A stretch of 64,000 bases of DNA from Clostridia bacterium (GCA_017428525.1 JAFRQQ010000013.1:1-64000); one strand, 5' to 3'; counted from the stretch's first letter, positions 15,469 through 25,100 are shown. Numbers and translations are program-made. The notes: generated by a model not told the origin, from the sequence alone.

Positions 15469-16608
15469 ATGGCAAGCATTCTCGATGCATTCAAGGAAGT
15501 GCATGAAGCGATCAAGGAGCGCGACCTCTCTCAGAAGCTGAAGGTCGGCATCATCGGCACCGGCTGGATTGCCGAGGCGCACGTCAAGAGCTATCAGAAA
15601 TGCCCCGACGTTGAAATCGTCGCGCTGGCGGATCTGATTCCCGGCAAGGCGGAGGCCTTCTGCGCGCGCTATGAGGTCGGCAGCAATGTGCAGTTCTTCC
15701 CCGACCACAAGGCGCTGATCGATTCCGGCCTGTGCGACGCGGTGAGCGTCTGCACCTACAACGCCACGCACGCGCAGTGCACGATCTATGCGCTTGAGCA
15801 CGGCGTGAGCGTGCTGCTGGAGAAGCCGATGTGCGTCACGCTCGACGAAGCGGTCGCCATCTGCAAGGCGGAAAAGAACAGCGGCGCGGTGCTTTCGATC
15901 GGCTTCCAGCCGCGGTTTGACGAAAACATGAAGCTGCTCAAGCGGATCGTGCAGTCCGGCGAGCTCGGGCAGATCTATTACATCCAGACCGGCGGCGGCC
16001 GTCGCCGCGGTATCCCGACCCCGTTCGGCACCTCCTTCATTCAGAAGGACACTGCCGGCATCGGCGCGCTGGGCGATATCGGCTGCTATTCGCTGGATAT
16101 GGTGCTCAATTCCATCGGCTATCCCAAGCCCCTGACCGTTTCGGGCTACACCTCCGATTTCTTCGGCAAGGATCCGAGCTACGAGCACCACGACGTCTTC
16201 GGCGTGGATGATTTCGCCGCGGCGTTCGTCCGTCTGGAGGGCGGTGTGATCCTCGACTTCCGCATCGCGTGGGCGATGAACCTCGACACCCCGGGCGATA
16301 CGATCCTCATGGGCACCAAGGGCTCCGTGCGCGTGCCCTCCACGGAATGCTGGAACGGCTCCGTCGGCGGCCCGCTGGTGATCTATCATGAGATCGCGGG
16401 CGAGCAGATCGAAACCGTGATCCCGATGAAGCACATGGACAAGGACTGCTTCGACCTGAAGATCCGTTCCTTCGTGGACGCGGTCAAGGAGGGCGGCGAG
16501 CCGCCCGTGCCGAGCAGCCAGATCCTCTACAACCAGGCGATCATCGACGGCATCGCCCGCTCGGCGGCGCTGGGCAAGGAAGTGGAGATCAACATTCCGG
16601 AAATCTGA
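15469..16608 (+). CDS. Gfo/Idh/MocA-family NAD(P)-dependent oxidoreductase
   Basis: 379 residues. The Rossmann domain begins at about residue 23 (LKVGIIGTGWIAEAHVKSY). The EKP motif that marks the family is present as LLEKPMCVTLDEA, followed by the GFQPRFDENM segment and a substrate-binding alpha/beta domain with GALGDIGCYSLDMVL, which carries the catalytic Asp/Cys-Tyr type triad. An unusual 20-residue N-terminal extension (MASILDAFKEVHEAIKERD) precedes the cofactor domain. The family oxidises or reduces cyclic polyols and sugars, often at C3. With the isomerase 35 bases upstream it probably forms a short sugar or glycoside oxidation route. AAAGGAGG lies before the start. Cytosolic. Confidence 0.92.
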   Translation: MASILDAFKEVHEAIKERDLSQKLKVGIIGTGWIAEAHVKSYQKCPDVEIVALADLIPGKAEAFCARYEVGSNVQFFPDHKALIDSGLCDAVSVCTYNATHAQCTIYALEHGVSVLLEKPMCVTLDEAVAICKAEKNSGAVLSIGFQPRFDENMKLLKRIVQSGELGQIYYIQTGGGRRRGIPTPFGTSFIQKDTAGIGALGDIGCYSLDMVLNSIGYPKPLTVSGYTSDFFGKDPSYEHHDVFGVDDFAAAFVRLEGGVILDFRIAWAMNLDTPGDTILMGTKGSVRVPSTECWNGSVGGPLVIYHEIAGEQIETVIPMKHMDKDCFDLKIRSFVDAVKEGGEPPVPSSQILYNQAIIDGIARSAALGKEVEINIPEI

Positions 16609-16643
16609 GTCAATCATTAAATCAAGATATAAGGAGAGAGATT

Positions 16644-17885
16644 ATGGACCTGAAACCGATCATCGACAAAAAGACAACCTACGCAAAGTACATGCTCAAG
16701 GAAATCACCCACATCATCAAGGCGTTTGAGAAGCGCGCGCCCGGCAGCAAAGGCGAGGAGCAGGCCTGCAAATACATGGCGGCCGTGCTCAAGCAGGACT
16801 GCGGCTGCGACACCGCCGAGGTGGAGGCCTTCGACGAGCATCCCGGCTCCTTCTACGGCTGGATTTATATCACGATCACCAGCGTGCTGCTGGCGATCCT
16901 GCTGTTCTTCCTCGGCGCACCGCTGATCGGCGCGCTGCTGATCGTCTTCGGCCTGATCGTCGTGCTGCTGCAGTTCGGCGTTTACAAGAAGGCCGTCGAC
17001 TTCCTCTTCCCCAAGAAGGTCGGCCACAATGTGACCGCGTTCAAGAAGCCCACCGGCGAAGTCAAGCGCCGCATCATCTTCAACGGCCATCCGGACGCTG
17101 CCTGGGAATGGCCCGTCAACTACGCGCTGGGCGGCGTCGGCTTTGAGAGCCACGCCATCATCTGCGGCGTGGGCGCCGTGGCGTATCTCGTGATCTCGAT
17201 CATTTCCTGCGTCAAATACGGCATCTTTGCGAAGCCGGAAGCGGGCTCCCTGCTCATGAAGCTCGGCCTGTGGTTCCTGCTGTTCGTCCCCTTCCTGTGC
17301 GGCCTTTACTTCATGTGGAATAAACGCCGCGTGGTGGACGGCGCGAACGACAACCTCTCCGGCTGCTACATGGGCATTGCCGTGCTCAAGGCGCTCAAGG
17401 ACGCCGGCATCGAGCTGGAAAACACCGAGCTGGGCGTGGTGCTGACCGGTTCCGAGGAAGCGGGTCTGCGCGGCGCAAAGGCCTGGTGCGAGGCGCACAA
17501 GGGCGAATTCGACGACGTGCCGACCTTCATCTATTCCTATGATACCATTCACGATCCCAAGCAGCTGATGGTCAACTACCGCGACCTGAACGGCACGGTC
17601 AAGGCGGACAAGGATGTTTCCGACCTCTTCCTCGAGGCGGCGAACGAGCTGGGCATCTTCTGCAAGACCGGCATGGTGCCCCCGCTGGGCGGCGCGACGG
17701 ATTCCGCGGCGTTCGCGCAGGGCGGCTTCCGCGCGACCGGCATCACCGGCCTGAATCACAAGCTGGAGAATTATTACCACACCCGCCGTGACACCTATGA
17801 CAACATGGATCTCGTCGGCCTGGCGGACTGCTTCGCCGTGAGCGTCAAGACGCTGGAAATGTTCGACGCCGGCGCAAAGCAGTAA
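16644..17885 (+). CDS. Integral-membrane M28-family aminopeptidase-like protein
   Basis: 413 residues. The peptidase motifs follow M28 order: GHPDAAWEW (His and Asp, metal 1; usual form GHxD), DGANDNLSGC (bridging Asp), LTGSEEAGLRGA (catalytic Glu and metal Glu), YSYDTIHD (Asp) and YYHTRRDTYDNMD (last His). Unlike ordinary M28 enzymes, two hydrophobic blocks interrupt the catalytic domain: about 75-115 before the first His, and about 165-230 between the first and second metal motifs. It is therefore predicted to be anchored in the membrane by four helices. Ligands appear complete, so activity is plausible. It is the third gene of the operon (35-base gap) and ends at a strong terminator. Its link to sugar metabolism is unclear. 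Confidence 0.8.
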   Translation: MDLKPIIDKKTTYAKYMLKEITHIIKAFEKRAPGSKGEEQACKYMAAVLKQDCGCDTAEVEAFDEHPGSFYGWIYITITSVLLAILLFFLGAPLIGALLIVFGLIVVLLQFGVYKKAVDFLFPKKVGHNVTAFKKPTGEVKRRIIFNGHPDAAWEWPVNYALGGVGFESHAIICGVGAVAYLVISIISCVKYGIFAKPEAGSLLMKLGLWFLLFVPFLCGLYFMWNKRRVVDGANDNLSGCYMGIAVLKALKDAGIELENTELGVVLTGSEEAGLRGAKAWCEAHKGEFDDVPTFIYSYDTIHDPKQLMVNYRDLNGTVKADKDVSDLFLEAANELGIFCKTGMVPPLGGATDSAAFAQGGFRATGITGLNHKLENYYHTRRDTYDNMDLVGLADCFAVSVKTLEMFDAGAKQ

Positions 17886-17909
17886 GCGAACGCACAATTA
17901 AAAAGAGCA

Positions 17910-17950
17910 GCACGCCGCAGGCAATCCGTCTGCGGCGTGCATTATTATTA
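17910..17950 (+). terminator. Rho-independent terminator of isomerase operon
   Basis: The 11-bp stem GCACGCCGCAG / CTGCGGCGTGC with a 9-base loop is followed by ATTATTATTAT. Confidence 0.85.
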
Positions 17951-17992
17951 TGATTATAACCTTTTTAATTTTGCCGGCACCAATGCCACGCT

Positions 17993-18901
17993 TCAGCTTG
18001 AGAGCAGAAGCACGGCGTATTTTTCATTCTGTGCCGGGTCCGTATAATACCCGATGCCGATCCGGGTATACGTCTTGTCCAGTATGCTCGCGTTATGCGG
18101 CGGTGAATTCTGCCAGAGCTCAAGGAACTTGGCCGGCGCGGTGCCGGGCGACGCGAGCGCCAGGTCCTCCGCGCGGCTGCCGACGCCGCGCGCGACGCCG
18201 TAATCCTCATAGACCGTGTACCAGGACCGCCCGTCCGGACGCGTGTGGGAAAACTGCTGCGCCTGCTCCCTTGCCCGCACGGCCGCCAGCTGATCGAGCG
18301 TGGGATCCTCCGTGAGCGCGCCCGCGCCGTTCTGCGCGCGGTAGGCGTTGATCAGCGCAAGCAGCGTCTGCGCTTCGTTTGCCTGCGCGCCCGTCGTCGG
18401 CTGCGCAGTTGCCGCCGGCACGGTCGTCGTCGCAGGCTGCGTCGTTGTCACGGGCTGTGTTGTCGGTCCGGTCGTCGTCACCGGCTGCGCTGTCGTTGCA
18501 GGTCTGGTTGTCGTCGATGCCGGCTGTGTTGCCGTTGTTGCCGGGTGCGTAGTCGTCACGGGGGTCGTTGTTGTCGGGCGCGTAGTTGTGACAGGCCGCG
18601 TGGTTGTGACCGGTCGTGCTGTCGTGACGGGCCGCGTTGTCGTAACGGGTCGCGTTGTCGTAACGGGTCGCGTTGTTGTGACAGGCCGCGTAGACGCCGG
18701 CTGTGCAGTTGTCGGCTGCTGCGTCGGCACTGCGGTCGGCGCGGTCTGCAGCTGCGCCGCCGTTGCAGAAGAAGGCGTGCTTTTCGTTTCAAATTGCAGG
18801 GCAGGTGCCGTCGTTGTCCCCGACGGGTCGGCATGCCCGCAGGCCGTGAACAGCAGCGAAAAGGCCAGAAGCGCCGCCGCGGCCGCCAAAATCCGTTTCA
18901 T
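17993..18901 (-). CDS. CAP/SCP-domain lipoprotein with Thr-Pro stalk
   Basis: 302 residues from the ATG at 18901 (GGGGGCG site). MKRILAAAAALLAFSLLFTA followed by Cys21 is a lipobox, so the protein should be lipid-anchored outside the membrane. Residues about 40-175 are a low-complexity stalk of TTRPV/TTTQP repeats. Residues about 185-302 form a CAP (SCP/PR1, YkwD-like) domain: LLALINAYRAQNGAGALTED, AREQAQQFSHTRPDG, SRAEDLALAS (the usual GEN/AEN element), WQNSPPHNASILD and IGIGYYTD. The CAP His and Glu residues are visible. Bacterial YkwD-type proteins are exported and of uncertain function. It is monocistronic with its own promoter at 18980-19008. Confidence 0.9.
   Translation of the reverse strand: MKRILAAAAALLAFSLLFTACGHADPSGTTTAPALQFETKSTPSSATAAQLQTAPTAVPTQQPTTAQPASTRPVTTTRPVTTTRPVTTTRPVTTARPVTTTRPVTTTRPTTTTPVTTTHPATTATQPASTTTRPATTAQPVTTTGPTTQPVTTTQPATTTVPAATAQPTTGAQANEAQTLLALINAYRAQNGAGALTEDPTLDQLAAVRAREQAQQFSHTRPDGRSWYTVYEDYGVARGVGSRAEDLALASPGTAPAKFLELWQNSPPHNASILDKTYTRIGIGYYTDPAQNEKYAVLLLSS
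18440..18705. repeat. Degenerate tandem repeat encoding Thr-Pro stalk
   Basis: Tandem units of about 15-18 bases built on GTCGTAACGGGTCGCGTT and its variants, coding for (V)TTTRPVTTTRP. The copies near 18590-18690 are nearly identical. Such an array is prone to copy-number change. Confidence 0.8.
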
Positions 18902-18979
18902 ACCCCGCCCCCTTTCATTTCCGGACAAACCAAAGCCGGACAAATCCAAAACCGGACAAACTGCTCGGTTTCTATCCGG

Positions 18980-19008
18980 ATTGTACCATACTCCGCTCTG
19001 TTTTGCAA
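18980..19008 (-). promoter_or_regulatory. Promoter of CAP lipoprotein gene
   Basis: Minus-strand TTGCAA, 17 bases, TACAAT. The -10 box is 79 bases before the start codon. The -35 box abuts the terminator of the upstream YegP-like gene. Confidence 0.65.
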
Positions 19009-19009
19009 G

Positions 19010-19043
19010 AGAAAAAGCGCCCTGCCGCAGACAGAGCGCTTTC
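19010..19043 (-). terminator. Rho-independent terminator of YegP-like gene
   Basis: Minus-strand stem AAAGCGCTCTG / CAGGGCGCTTT (one mismatched pair) with a 7-base loop and a TTTTTC tail, 12 bases after the stop. Confidence 0.8.
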
Positions 19044-19054
19044 GGTGCGGATCG

Positions 19055-19426
19055 TTACGCTTCGACCTTCTCCACCGGGGCGTCGGGGGCGTTTTTCTTC
19101 ACGCTCTCAATGCCGTTCAGGCAGCTGGCCTTGGCCTTGTAGCCCTCGCTGACCGCGATGATCTCGCCGTTTCTGGCCTTCAGGCGGAATCTGTATTCGC
19201 CCGCCTTGTCGAGATAGACCTCAAACTTCGGATGCTTGACGGTTTCAAAACCTTCCACCGTCTGATCCTCGATGCCGCCCGCGCAATTGTTGCGCACGCT
19301 CTCGATCCCGTTCATGCAGGATGCCTCGGAAGCATAGATCTCGCTCGTCGCGATCACTTCGCCGTTGCCGGCCTTCAGATCAAATTTGATACCGGTTTTG
19401 GTTTCCTTGACGATGAATTTTCCCAT
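19055..19426 (-). CDS. YegP-type protein, tandem DUF1508 repeats
   Basis: 123 residues containing two copies of the DUF1508 unit. Copy 1 (about 2-60) has FIVKETKTGIKFDLKAGNGE and SEIYASEASCMNGIESVRNN; copy 2 (about 65-115) has FEVYLDKAGEYRFRLKARNG and SEGYKAKASCLNGIESVKKN. Each unit is a beta-beta-alpha fold that pairs into a compact domain. The family is widespread and abundant in stationary-phase cells, but its molecular role is not known. Its own strong promoter (19522-19550) and about 100-base leader suggest high or regulated expression. The start is preceded by AAGGAGG. A terminator follows at once. Confidence 0.92.
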   Translation of the reverse strand: MGKFIVKETKTGIKFDLKAGNGEVIATSEIYASEASCMNGIESVRNNCAGGIEDQTVEGFETVKHPKFEVYLDKAGEYRFRLKARNGEIIAVSEGYKAKASCLNGIESVKKNAPDAPVEKVEA

Positions 19427-19521
19427 AACAGAACCTCCTTAAAGTTCTTTCGGGGCGTTTGCGCCCGTTTTGCGTCGCTTGCGCCCATTTTCGGGGGCAT
19501 TCGTGCCCCTTATTCATAGTT
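19427..19521 (-). promoter_or_regulatory. Structured leader of YegP-like mRNA
   Basis: The leader contains the hairpin GGGGCA-CGAA-TGCCCC right after the predicted start of transcription. Two copies of GGGCGCAA(G/A)CG follow (about 19468-19492 and 19453-19462) before the ribosome site. I recognise no known riboswitch. It may stabilise the message or bind a protein. Confidence 0.3.
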
Positions 19522-19550
19522 ATTCTAACATATTTGCTGAAATTTGTCAA
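19522..19550 (-). promoter_or_regulatory. Promoter of YegP-like gene
   Basis: Minus-strand consensus TTGACA, 17 bases, TAGAAT; about 95 bases from the start codon. Confidence 0.8.
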
Positions 19551-19611
19551 CGCAGAATTTTTTTCGTGTGCAAGTTGCCGAAGATCCGCGCGAATCACGT
19601 CGCAAATCGAA

Positions 19612-19640
19612 TTGACAAGCAGCGTGTTTTCTGATAGAAT
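19612..19640 (+). promoter_or_regulatory. Promoter of GPH transporter gene
   Basis: Consensus TTGACA, 17 bases, TAGAAT; 32 bases from the start codon. It is divergent from the YegP-like promoter. Confidence 0.8.
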
Positions 19641-19672
19641 GGAAAAGAATTCTACGAAAGAAGGGGATTGAC

Positions 19673-21154
19673 ATGGCTGAGACCGAAAAAAAGAAGTACA
19701 TGAAAAAATCCGAGATCTTCACTTTCGGCATCGGGCTGTTCGGCGTTGCGCTGCTGACAGGCTGGATGCCGGATTACACCCAGACCTATTTTGCGGATTT
19801 CGCATTCAAGGGCAAGGGCTTTGACGCGAGTGTGATCTCGATCAACATTTCGACCGTCTTCCTTGTGGCAGGCATCATCGGCGCTGTGATCGAGCTGATC
19901 ACCGGCTTCATGATCGACAACACCCGCACCAAGCTCGGCAAGGTCAAGCCGTGGATCGGCTTCGGCGCCATCCCGATGGCGATCGTCGCCATGCTGGTCT
20001 TCGTCGCGCCGAACACGCACAACCAGACGCTGGGCATCGTATGGATGTACTTCATCTACGCGCTTTACACGGCCATCGGCTGCGCCGTGGAGCGGCCCTC
20101 GGAATGCTTCGGCGCTCTGTGCTCCCCCGAGCCGTCGGAGCGCGCCTCCGCGATTTCCATTGCCTCCTTCATGAAGAGCGTCGGCCAGAGCGGCGGCATG
20201 GTGGTCGTGCTGGTCGTGGGCCTTGTCATGAAGGCGATCATGGGCCAGCAGCAGTTCAAAAACGCCGAGGCGCAGGGTCTGGACCTTGTGATCTCCACGG
20301 CCGTGTGCGCGCTGGGCTTCATCATCTTTGTGATGATCTTCTTCATCAACAATCAGGAGCGTGTCCCCTTCACCCGCGAAAAGGTGTCGCTCAAGGACGC
20401 GGTCAAGGTCGTTTTCACCTACAAGAACCTGCTGATGGTCTCGCTCACGAAGCTGACCGGCTTCGGCCGCGGCGTCTACGGCACGGTGTCGCTGTATATC
20501 GCGATCTATCTGCTCGGCTCGAAGGATCTCAAGCTCGCGCTGCTGCTGCCCATGGGCATCGGCACCGCGGTCGGCACGCTCCTTGTCAACTTCGTGCTCA
20601 AGAAATTCAGCACCAAGCAGACCTACATCATGTTCTGCGTCTACGGCGCTTCCTCGCTCGCGATCCTCTATTTCGTGGCCACCGGCATCGGCTTCCGCAG
20701 CGAGCTGATCGTGCCGTTCCTGATCCTCAACTTCTTCTGCGGCCTGCAGCACGGCAACACCAATGTGACGCCGAACATCATGATCGCGGACTGCGTGGAC
20801 GAGATCGAATACAAGAGCGGCAAGCGGCAGGAGGGTCTGGCCTACGCCGGCTTCGGCCTGTTTGCCAAGGTCGCCTCCGCCTTCACCAAGGCGCTCGGTC
20901 CCTGGCTGCTCTACACCTGGAGCGGCTACATGGCCTCCACCAACGCAAATGTGGCCTACGCCGCGCAGAGCGACGCCACGCTGAATAAATTCCTGATGAT
21001 CTACACCATCATCCCCGCCGTCTTCGTCATCCTGCAGGGCGTGCCCATTCTTTTCTATGACATGGTCGGCGAAAAGAAGGAAATGATCACAAAAGCGCTC
21101 ATGGAGCGCCGCGCAGCCGCTGCGGCCGAAGAAGGCGCAGCCGACGCAGAATAA
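19673..21154 (+). CDS. GPH-family (MFS) sugar:cation symporter-like transporter
   Basis: 493 residues with about 12 membrane helices. The family signature between helices 2 and 3 is clear (GFMIDNTRTKLGKVKPWIGF, the D-x-x-R-T-x-x-G-x-x-K/R-P-W motif of the glycoside-pentoside-hexuronide group). The second half has the matching MIADCVDEIEYKSGKRQEG element. Such carriers import glycosides, pentosides or uronides with H+ or Na+. There is a Lys-rich N-terminus and an Ala/Glu-rich C-terminal tail. It has its own promoter and is followed after 13 bases by a membrane-anchored unknown protein. The substrate is not predictable. A second related transporter lies at 35570. Confidence 0.88.
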   Translation: MAETEKKKYMKKSEIFTFGIGLFGVALLTGWMPDYTQTYFADFAFKGKGFDASVISINISTVFLVAGIIGAVIELITGFMIDNTRTKLGKVKPWIGFGAIPMAIVAMLVFVAPNTHNQTLGIVWMYFIYALYTAIGCAVERPSECFGALCSPEPSERASAISIASFMKSVGQSGGMVVVLVVGLVMKAIMGQQQFKNAEAQGLDLVISTAVCALGFIIFVMIFFINNQERVPFTREKVSLKDAVKVVFTYKNLLMVSLTKLTGFGRGVYGTVSLYIAIYLLGSKDLKLALLLPMGIGTAVGTLLVNFVLKKFSTKQTYIMFCVYGASSLAILYFVATGIGFRSELIVPFLILNFFCGLQHGNTNVTPNIMIADCVDEIEYKSGKRQEGLAYAGFGLFAKVASAFTKALGPWLLYTWSGYMASTNANVAYAAQSDATLNKFLMIYTIIPAVFVILQGVPILFYDMVGEKKEMITKALMERRAAAAAEEGAADAE

Positions 21155-21167
21155 GGAGGCGAACGAC

Positions 21168-22028
21168 ATGGCTGAAAAGAAATTCAACACCAAGCTCTAC
21201 GGCATTTTTGCCATTCTTCTGGTGGCGGCCGTGCTTGTGACGCTGACCGTGACCACCTACATCTCCCGCTACAACGGCTTCCACGCCGACAAGGTGGCGC
21301 AGGTCTATGTGGATACGATCGTCCAGACCGGCGACGGCTACAACGCGCTGAAAAACAGCCTGCTGAGCAAGGATCAGAAATTCGGCGATTTCATCCGCGT
21401 GAACTATCTCTATCCCGCCATTTATGAGAATTACAAGCCCGGCGACGCCACCAAGGAGCTCAAAGGCCTGAGCGACGACAGCCTGAAAGGCGAAAAGACG
21501 CTCGGCGACGACGGCACGCTGCAGGGGCAGCTGATCGAAAAGATGTATCCCGTCTATACGCAGCTGCTGCAGGCCAACGGCAGCTGGGACGCCTATGACG
21601 CGATCCTCAGGGGCTATATCTCCGCGCTGCGCACCGAACGCGCCGCGCTCTACGGCGACGAATTCTTTGACGACGAGGTCTTCTTCACCTGCCTGGAGGC
21701 GAATATCGCCGCCTACGGCGACACGCTGACCGGCACGGAAGACGTCTTTGACAAGAATACCGGCGTGCAGACCTCCTTCGCCTCGGAGGGCGCTTATCAG
21801 AAGAAATACGGCGACGATTACAAATTCACCGTGCAGGCCGTTGCCGAGCGGGAAGGCGCATCCGCTTTTGAAGGGTCGCCGGAATGCAAGGTCGTCACCG
21901 TGCAGGTGCGCTGCGGCGACACGGTCGTCGTCGAGGGCGTGGACGTCACGCTCGTCAGGGTCGGGCGCACCTGGTATGTCGATCAGGATGCGAGCGACAC
22001 CGCCGCGCTCTACACCTTCTATCGCTGA
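21168..22028 (+). CDS. Membrane-anchored protein of unknown function
   Basis: 286 residues: a short cytoplasmic N-terminus (MAEKKFNTK), one membrane helix (YGIFAILLVAAVLVTLTVTT), then about 250 residues outside. The external part is charged, begins with a helical region (FHADKVAQVYVDTIVQTGDG) and ends in a small beta domain (VVTVQVRCGDTVVVEGVDVT, then RTWYVDQDASD). I do not recognise the family. It follows the GPH transporter by 13 bases with an AAGGAGG site and precedes a strong terminator, so the two genes form one operon. It might assist the transporter or bind its substrate, but nothing in the sequence proves this. Conserved Trp/Tyr residues near the end resemble NTF2-like folds, weakly. 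Confidence 0.7.
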   Translation: MAEKKFNTKLYGIFAILLVAAVLVTLTVTTYISRYNGFHADKVAQVYVDTIVQTGDGYNALKNSLLSKDQKFGDFIRVNYLYPAIYENYKPGDATKELKGLSDDSLKGEKTLGDDGTLQGQLIEKMYPVYTQLLQANGSWDAYDAILRGYISALRTERAALYGDEFFDDEVFFTCLEANIAAYGDTLTGTEDVFDKNTGVQTSFASEGAYQKKYGDDYKFTVQAVAEREGASAFEGSPECKVVTVQVRCGDTVVVEGVDVTLVRVGRTWYVDQDASDTAALYTFYR

Positions 22029-22050
22029 TCTGAAATCCTCACACAGGCAA

Positions 22051-22085
22051 GGGCCTGCACCGTTTCGGGTGCAGGCCCTTTTGCT
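22051..22085 (+). terminator. Rho-independent terminator of GPH operon
   Basis: Stem GGGCCTGCACC / GGTGCAGGCCC with a GTTTCG loop and a TTTT tail. Confidence 0.9.
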
Positions 22086-22105
22086 TTGATAATACACTTT
22101 AATAA

Positions 22106-25100
22106 TCAATACTCGAATTCGCCCTCATACACCAGCACGGCGCTGCCGGTGAGGATCACGCGCTCGTCGGTGTAATTCACGGTCAGATCGCCGCCCAGGA
22201 GCTTGACGGTCACGTCCGTCCCCTTCTCGCACAGGCCGTTCTCCGCCGCCGCGATCACGGCCGCGCACGCGCCGGTGCCGCAGGCGAGGGTCTCGCCGTT
22301 GCCACGCTCCCACACGCGCATGCGGATAGCGGTCTTATTGATCACGCGCACGAATTCGGTGTTGATGCGCGCGGGGAATTCCGGCGCATACTCAAACTGC
22401 GGGCCGATCACGGGCAGATCCAGCCCGTCGATCGCGTCGCAGAAGACCACGCAGTGCGGATTGCCGACCGACACGCAGGTCACGCGGTAGTCCGCGCCGC
22501 CGACGGTCAGCGGGTAATTCACCATCGACTCCGCCGCAACGTCCGCAGGCAGCGCCGAAGCGCGCAGATCGGCCTTGCCCATATCGACGGAAACGGTGTT
22601 GATCTTGCCGTCGCGCGGATAGAGCTTGAGGCTGTGCACGCCGCCGGCGGTTTCGATCTTGATATATTCGCTGCGGACATAGCCCTTGTCATAGAGATAT
22701 TTCGCCACGCAGCGGATGTTGTTGCCGGCCATGCGGCCCTCGCTGCCGTCCTTGTTGAACGTGCGCATCTTCGCGTCGGCAACGCCGGAATTCTCGATCA
22801 GAACGATGCCGTCGCCGCCGATGCCGTAATGCGGGGCGCACAGGCTCACGCACAGGGATTCCGGGCAGGTGATGCTGCCGTCGAAATTCTCAATGAAGAT
22901 ATAATCGTTGCCGCAGGAATGCATCTTGGCAAAATGGATCTTTCTGCGCCACGGACGCATGGCGTTGATATCGACCAGCTCCGTGTTTTCGCCGTTGAAG
23001 CAGCTTTCGATCATCTGCGCGAGGGCGTTTGCCGTGTCGAGCGAGGTCAGGCAGGGAATGCCCAGCTGCATGGCGCGGCGGTGCAGCGCGATATAATCGC
23101 CCATCGTCGCGTCGCGCACGGCGCCGGTATAAATGATATAATGCAGCTCGCCGGCCTCCATCAGGCTGTGGATCTCGTCGCTCTCGGTCGCATTCGCAAC
23201 GGACTGCACCGCGATGCCAAGCTGCGCGATCGCCTGCGCGGTGCCGCTCGTGGCATAGAGCGTCATGCCCAGGTCATAGAAGCGCTTGGCCAGGGAGATG
23301 ACCTCCTGATAGTCGTTTTCCTCCACGCTGATCAGCACGCCCGCGCAGCCCTTGCCGCGGCGGGAGGGCACGGTGAAGCCCGCGGCGGTCAGACCCTTGA
23401 AGAGCGCCTCCGCCATGGTCTTGCCGATGCCGAGCACCTCGCCGGTCGATTTCATCTCCGGGCCGAGGATGGAGTTCGCGTCGTTGAGCTTCTCGAAGGA
23501 GAAGACCGGCACCTTGACCGCGCAGTACGGCGGCGTGCGGTAAAGCCCGGTGCCGTAGCCGAGCTCGGCAAGCTTTTCGCCGAGCATCACATGGGCAGCC
23601 AGATCCACCATCGGCACATTCGTCACCTTGCTGATATAGGGCACGGTGCGGGAGGCGCGGGGATTGACCTCGATCACATAAAGCTCGCCTTCATAGAGCA
23701 GATACTGGATATTGACCAGGCCCTTTGTGCCCAGCGCGAGCGCGAGCTTCTCGGAGCTGCGCACGATCTTGCGCAGGGATTTGTCGTCGAGATTATAGGG
23801 CGGATAGACGGCGATCGAGTCGCCGCTGTGCACGCCGGCGCGCTCGATATGCTCCATGATGCCGGGGATCAGCACGTCCTCGCCGTCGGAAATGACGTCG
23901 ACCTCCAGCTCCGTGCCGGGCATGTATTTATCGACCAGCACGGGGTTGTCGATGCCGCCGGAGAGGATCGTTTCCATATACTTCACGGTCTGCGCGTCGG
24001 AGCGCGAGATCGTCATATTCTGCCCGCCGATGACGTAGGACGGCCGCAACAGGACCGGATAGCCCAGCTGCGCGGCGGCGGCGAGCGCTTCCTCCACGGT
24101 GCGCACGCCCATGCCCTTCGGACGGCGGATGCCGAAGGTTTCCAGCAGCGCGTCAAAGCGGCTGCGGTCCTCGGCGATATCGATGCCCTCGGCGGAGGTG
24201 CCGAGGATCGTGATCCCGTTGCGGTCGAGGAACTGCGTGAGCTTGATGGCGGTCTGCCCGCCGAAGGCGACCACCACGCCGATCGGCTGCTCGACGCGGA
24301 TGATGTTCATCACGTCCTCGGGGCAGAGCGGCTCGAAATACAGACGGTCGGCCGTGTCATAGTCGGTCGAAACGGTTTCGGGATTGTTGTTGACGATGAC
24401 GACCTCATAGCCCATCTCCCGCAGCGTCCAGACGCAGTGCACGGAGCTGTAGTCGAATTCGATGCCCTGGCCGATCCGGATCGGGCCGGAGCCGAGCACC
24501 ATGACCACGGGCTTGCCGCTGCGCGGGAAGGCGCGCGCCTCGCACATACCGCCGCTCACAGAATAGAAATAGGGTGTTTCCGCGTCGAACTCCGCGCCGC
24601 AGGTGTCGACCATTTTATAGCTGAAGGGCTGCGCGGGCAGCGTTTCCGCGCCGGTCAGCCGCCGGATCGCGTCGTCCGTGTAGCCCAGGCGTTTGGCTTC
24701 TTCGTAGTCCCCTTGCGCTAGGCCGTTGGCAATGCGCGCCTCAAACGCGGCCAGACCTGCGAGCTTATAAAGGAACCAGCGGTCGATCTTCGTGATCGCG
24801 TAGATTTCATCCACCGGCACGCCGGCCTTGAGCGCCTCAAAGACGGTGAAGACCCGCCGGTCGTTCTGCTCGGCCAGCCGTTCACGCACCGGCGCGTCAT
24901 GCAGCGGGGGCGCGTTGAGCGTATCGAGCGAGATTTCCGCGCCGCGCACGGCCTTGAGCATTGCCGCCTCAAAGCTGCGGCCGATCGCCATGACCTCGCC
25001 GGTCGCTTTCATCTGGGTGCCGAGCTTGCGGCTGGAGCCCGCGAATTTATCAAACGGCCACTTCGGGAATTTCACCACGACGTAATCGACCGTCGGCTCA

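Noticed and set aside
18440..18705. Possible CRISPR-like array
   Set aside because: The units are contiguous, degenerate and in frame with a Thr-Pro stalk; there are no unique spacers.
19652..21193. 513-codon open frame on the minus strand
   Set aside because: Antisense shadow of the GPH transporter; the hydrophobic codons of the real gene read as charged low-complexity sequence here.
22454..24721. 755-codon open frame on the plus strand inside carB
   Set aside because: Opposite a certain CarB-DapF gene; the product is low-complexity Arg/Asp/Ala/His/Gly without any family motif.
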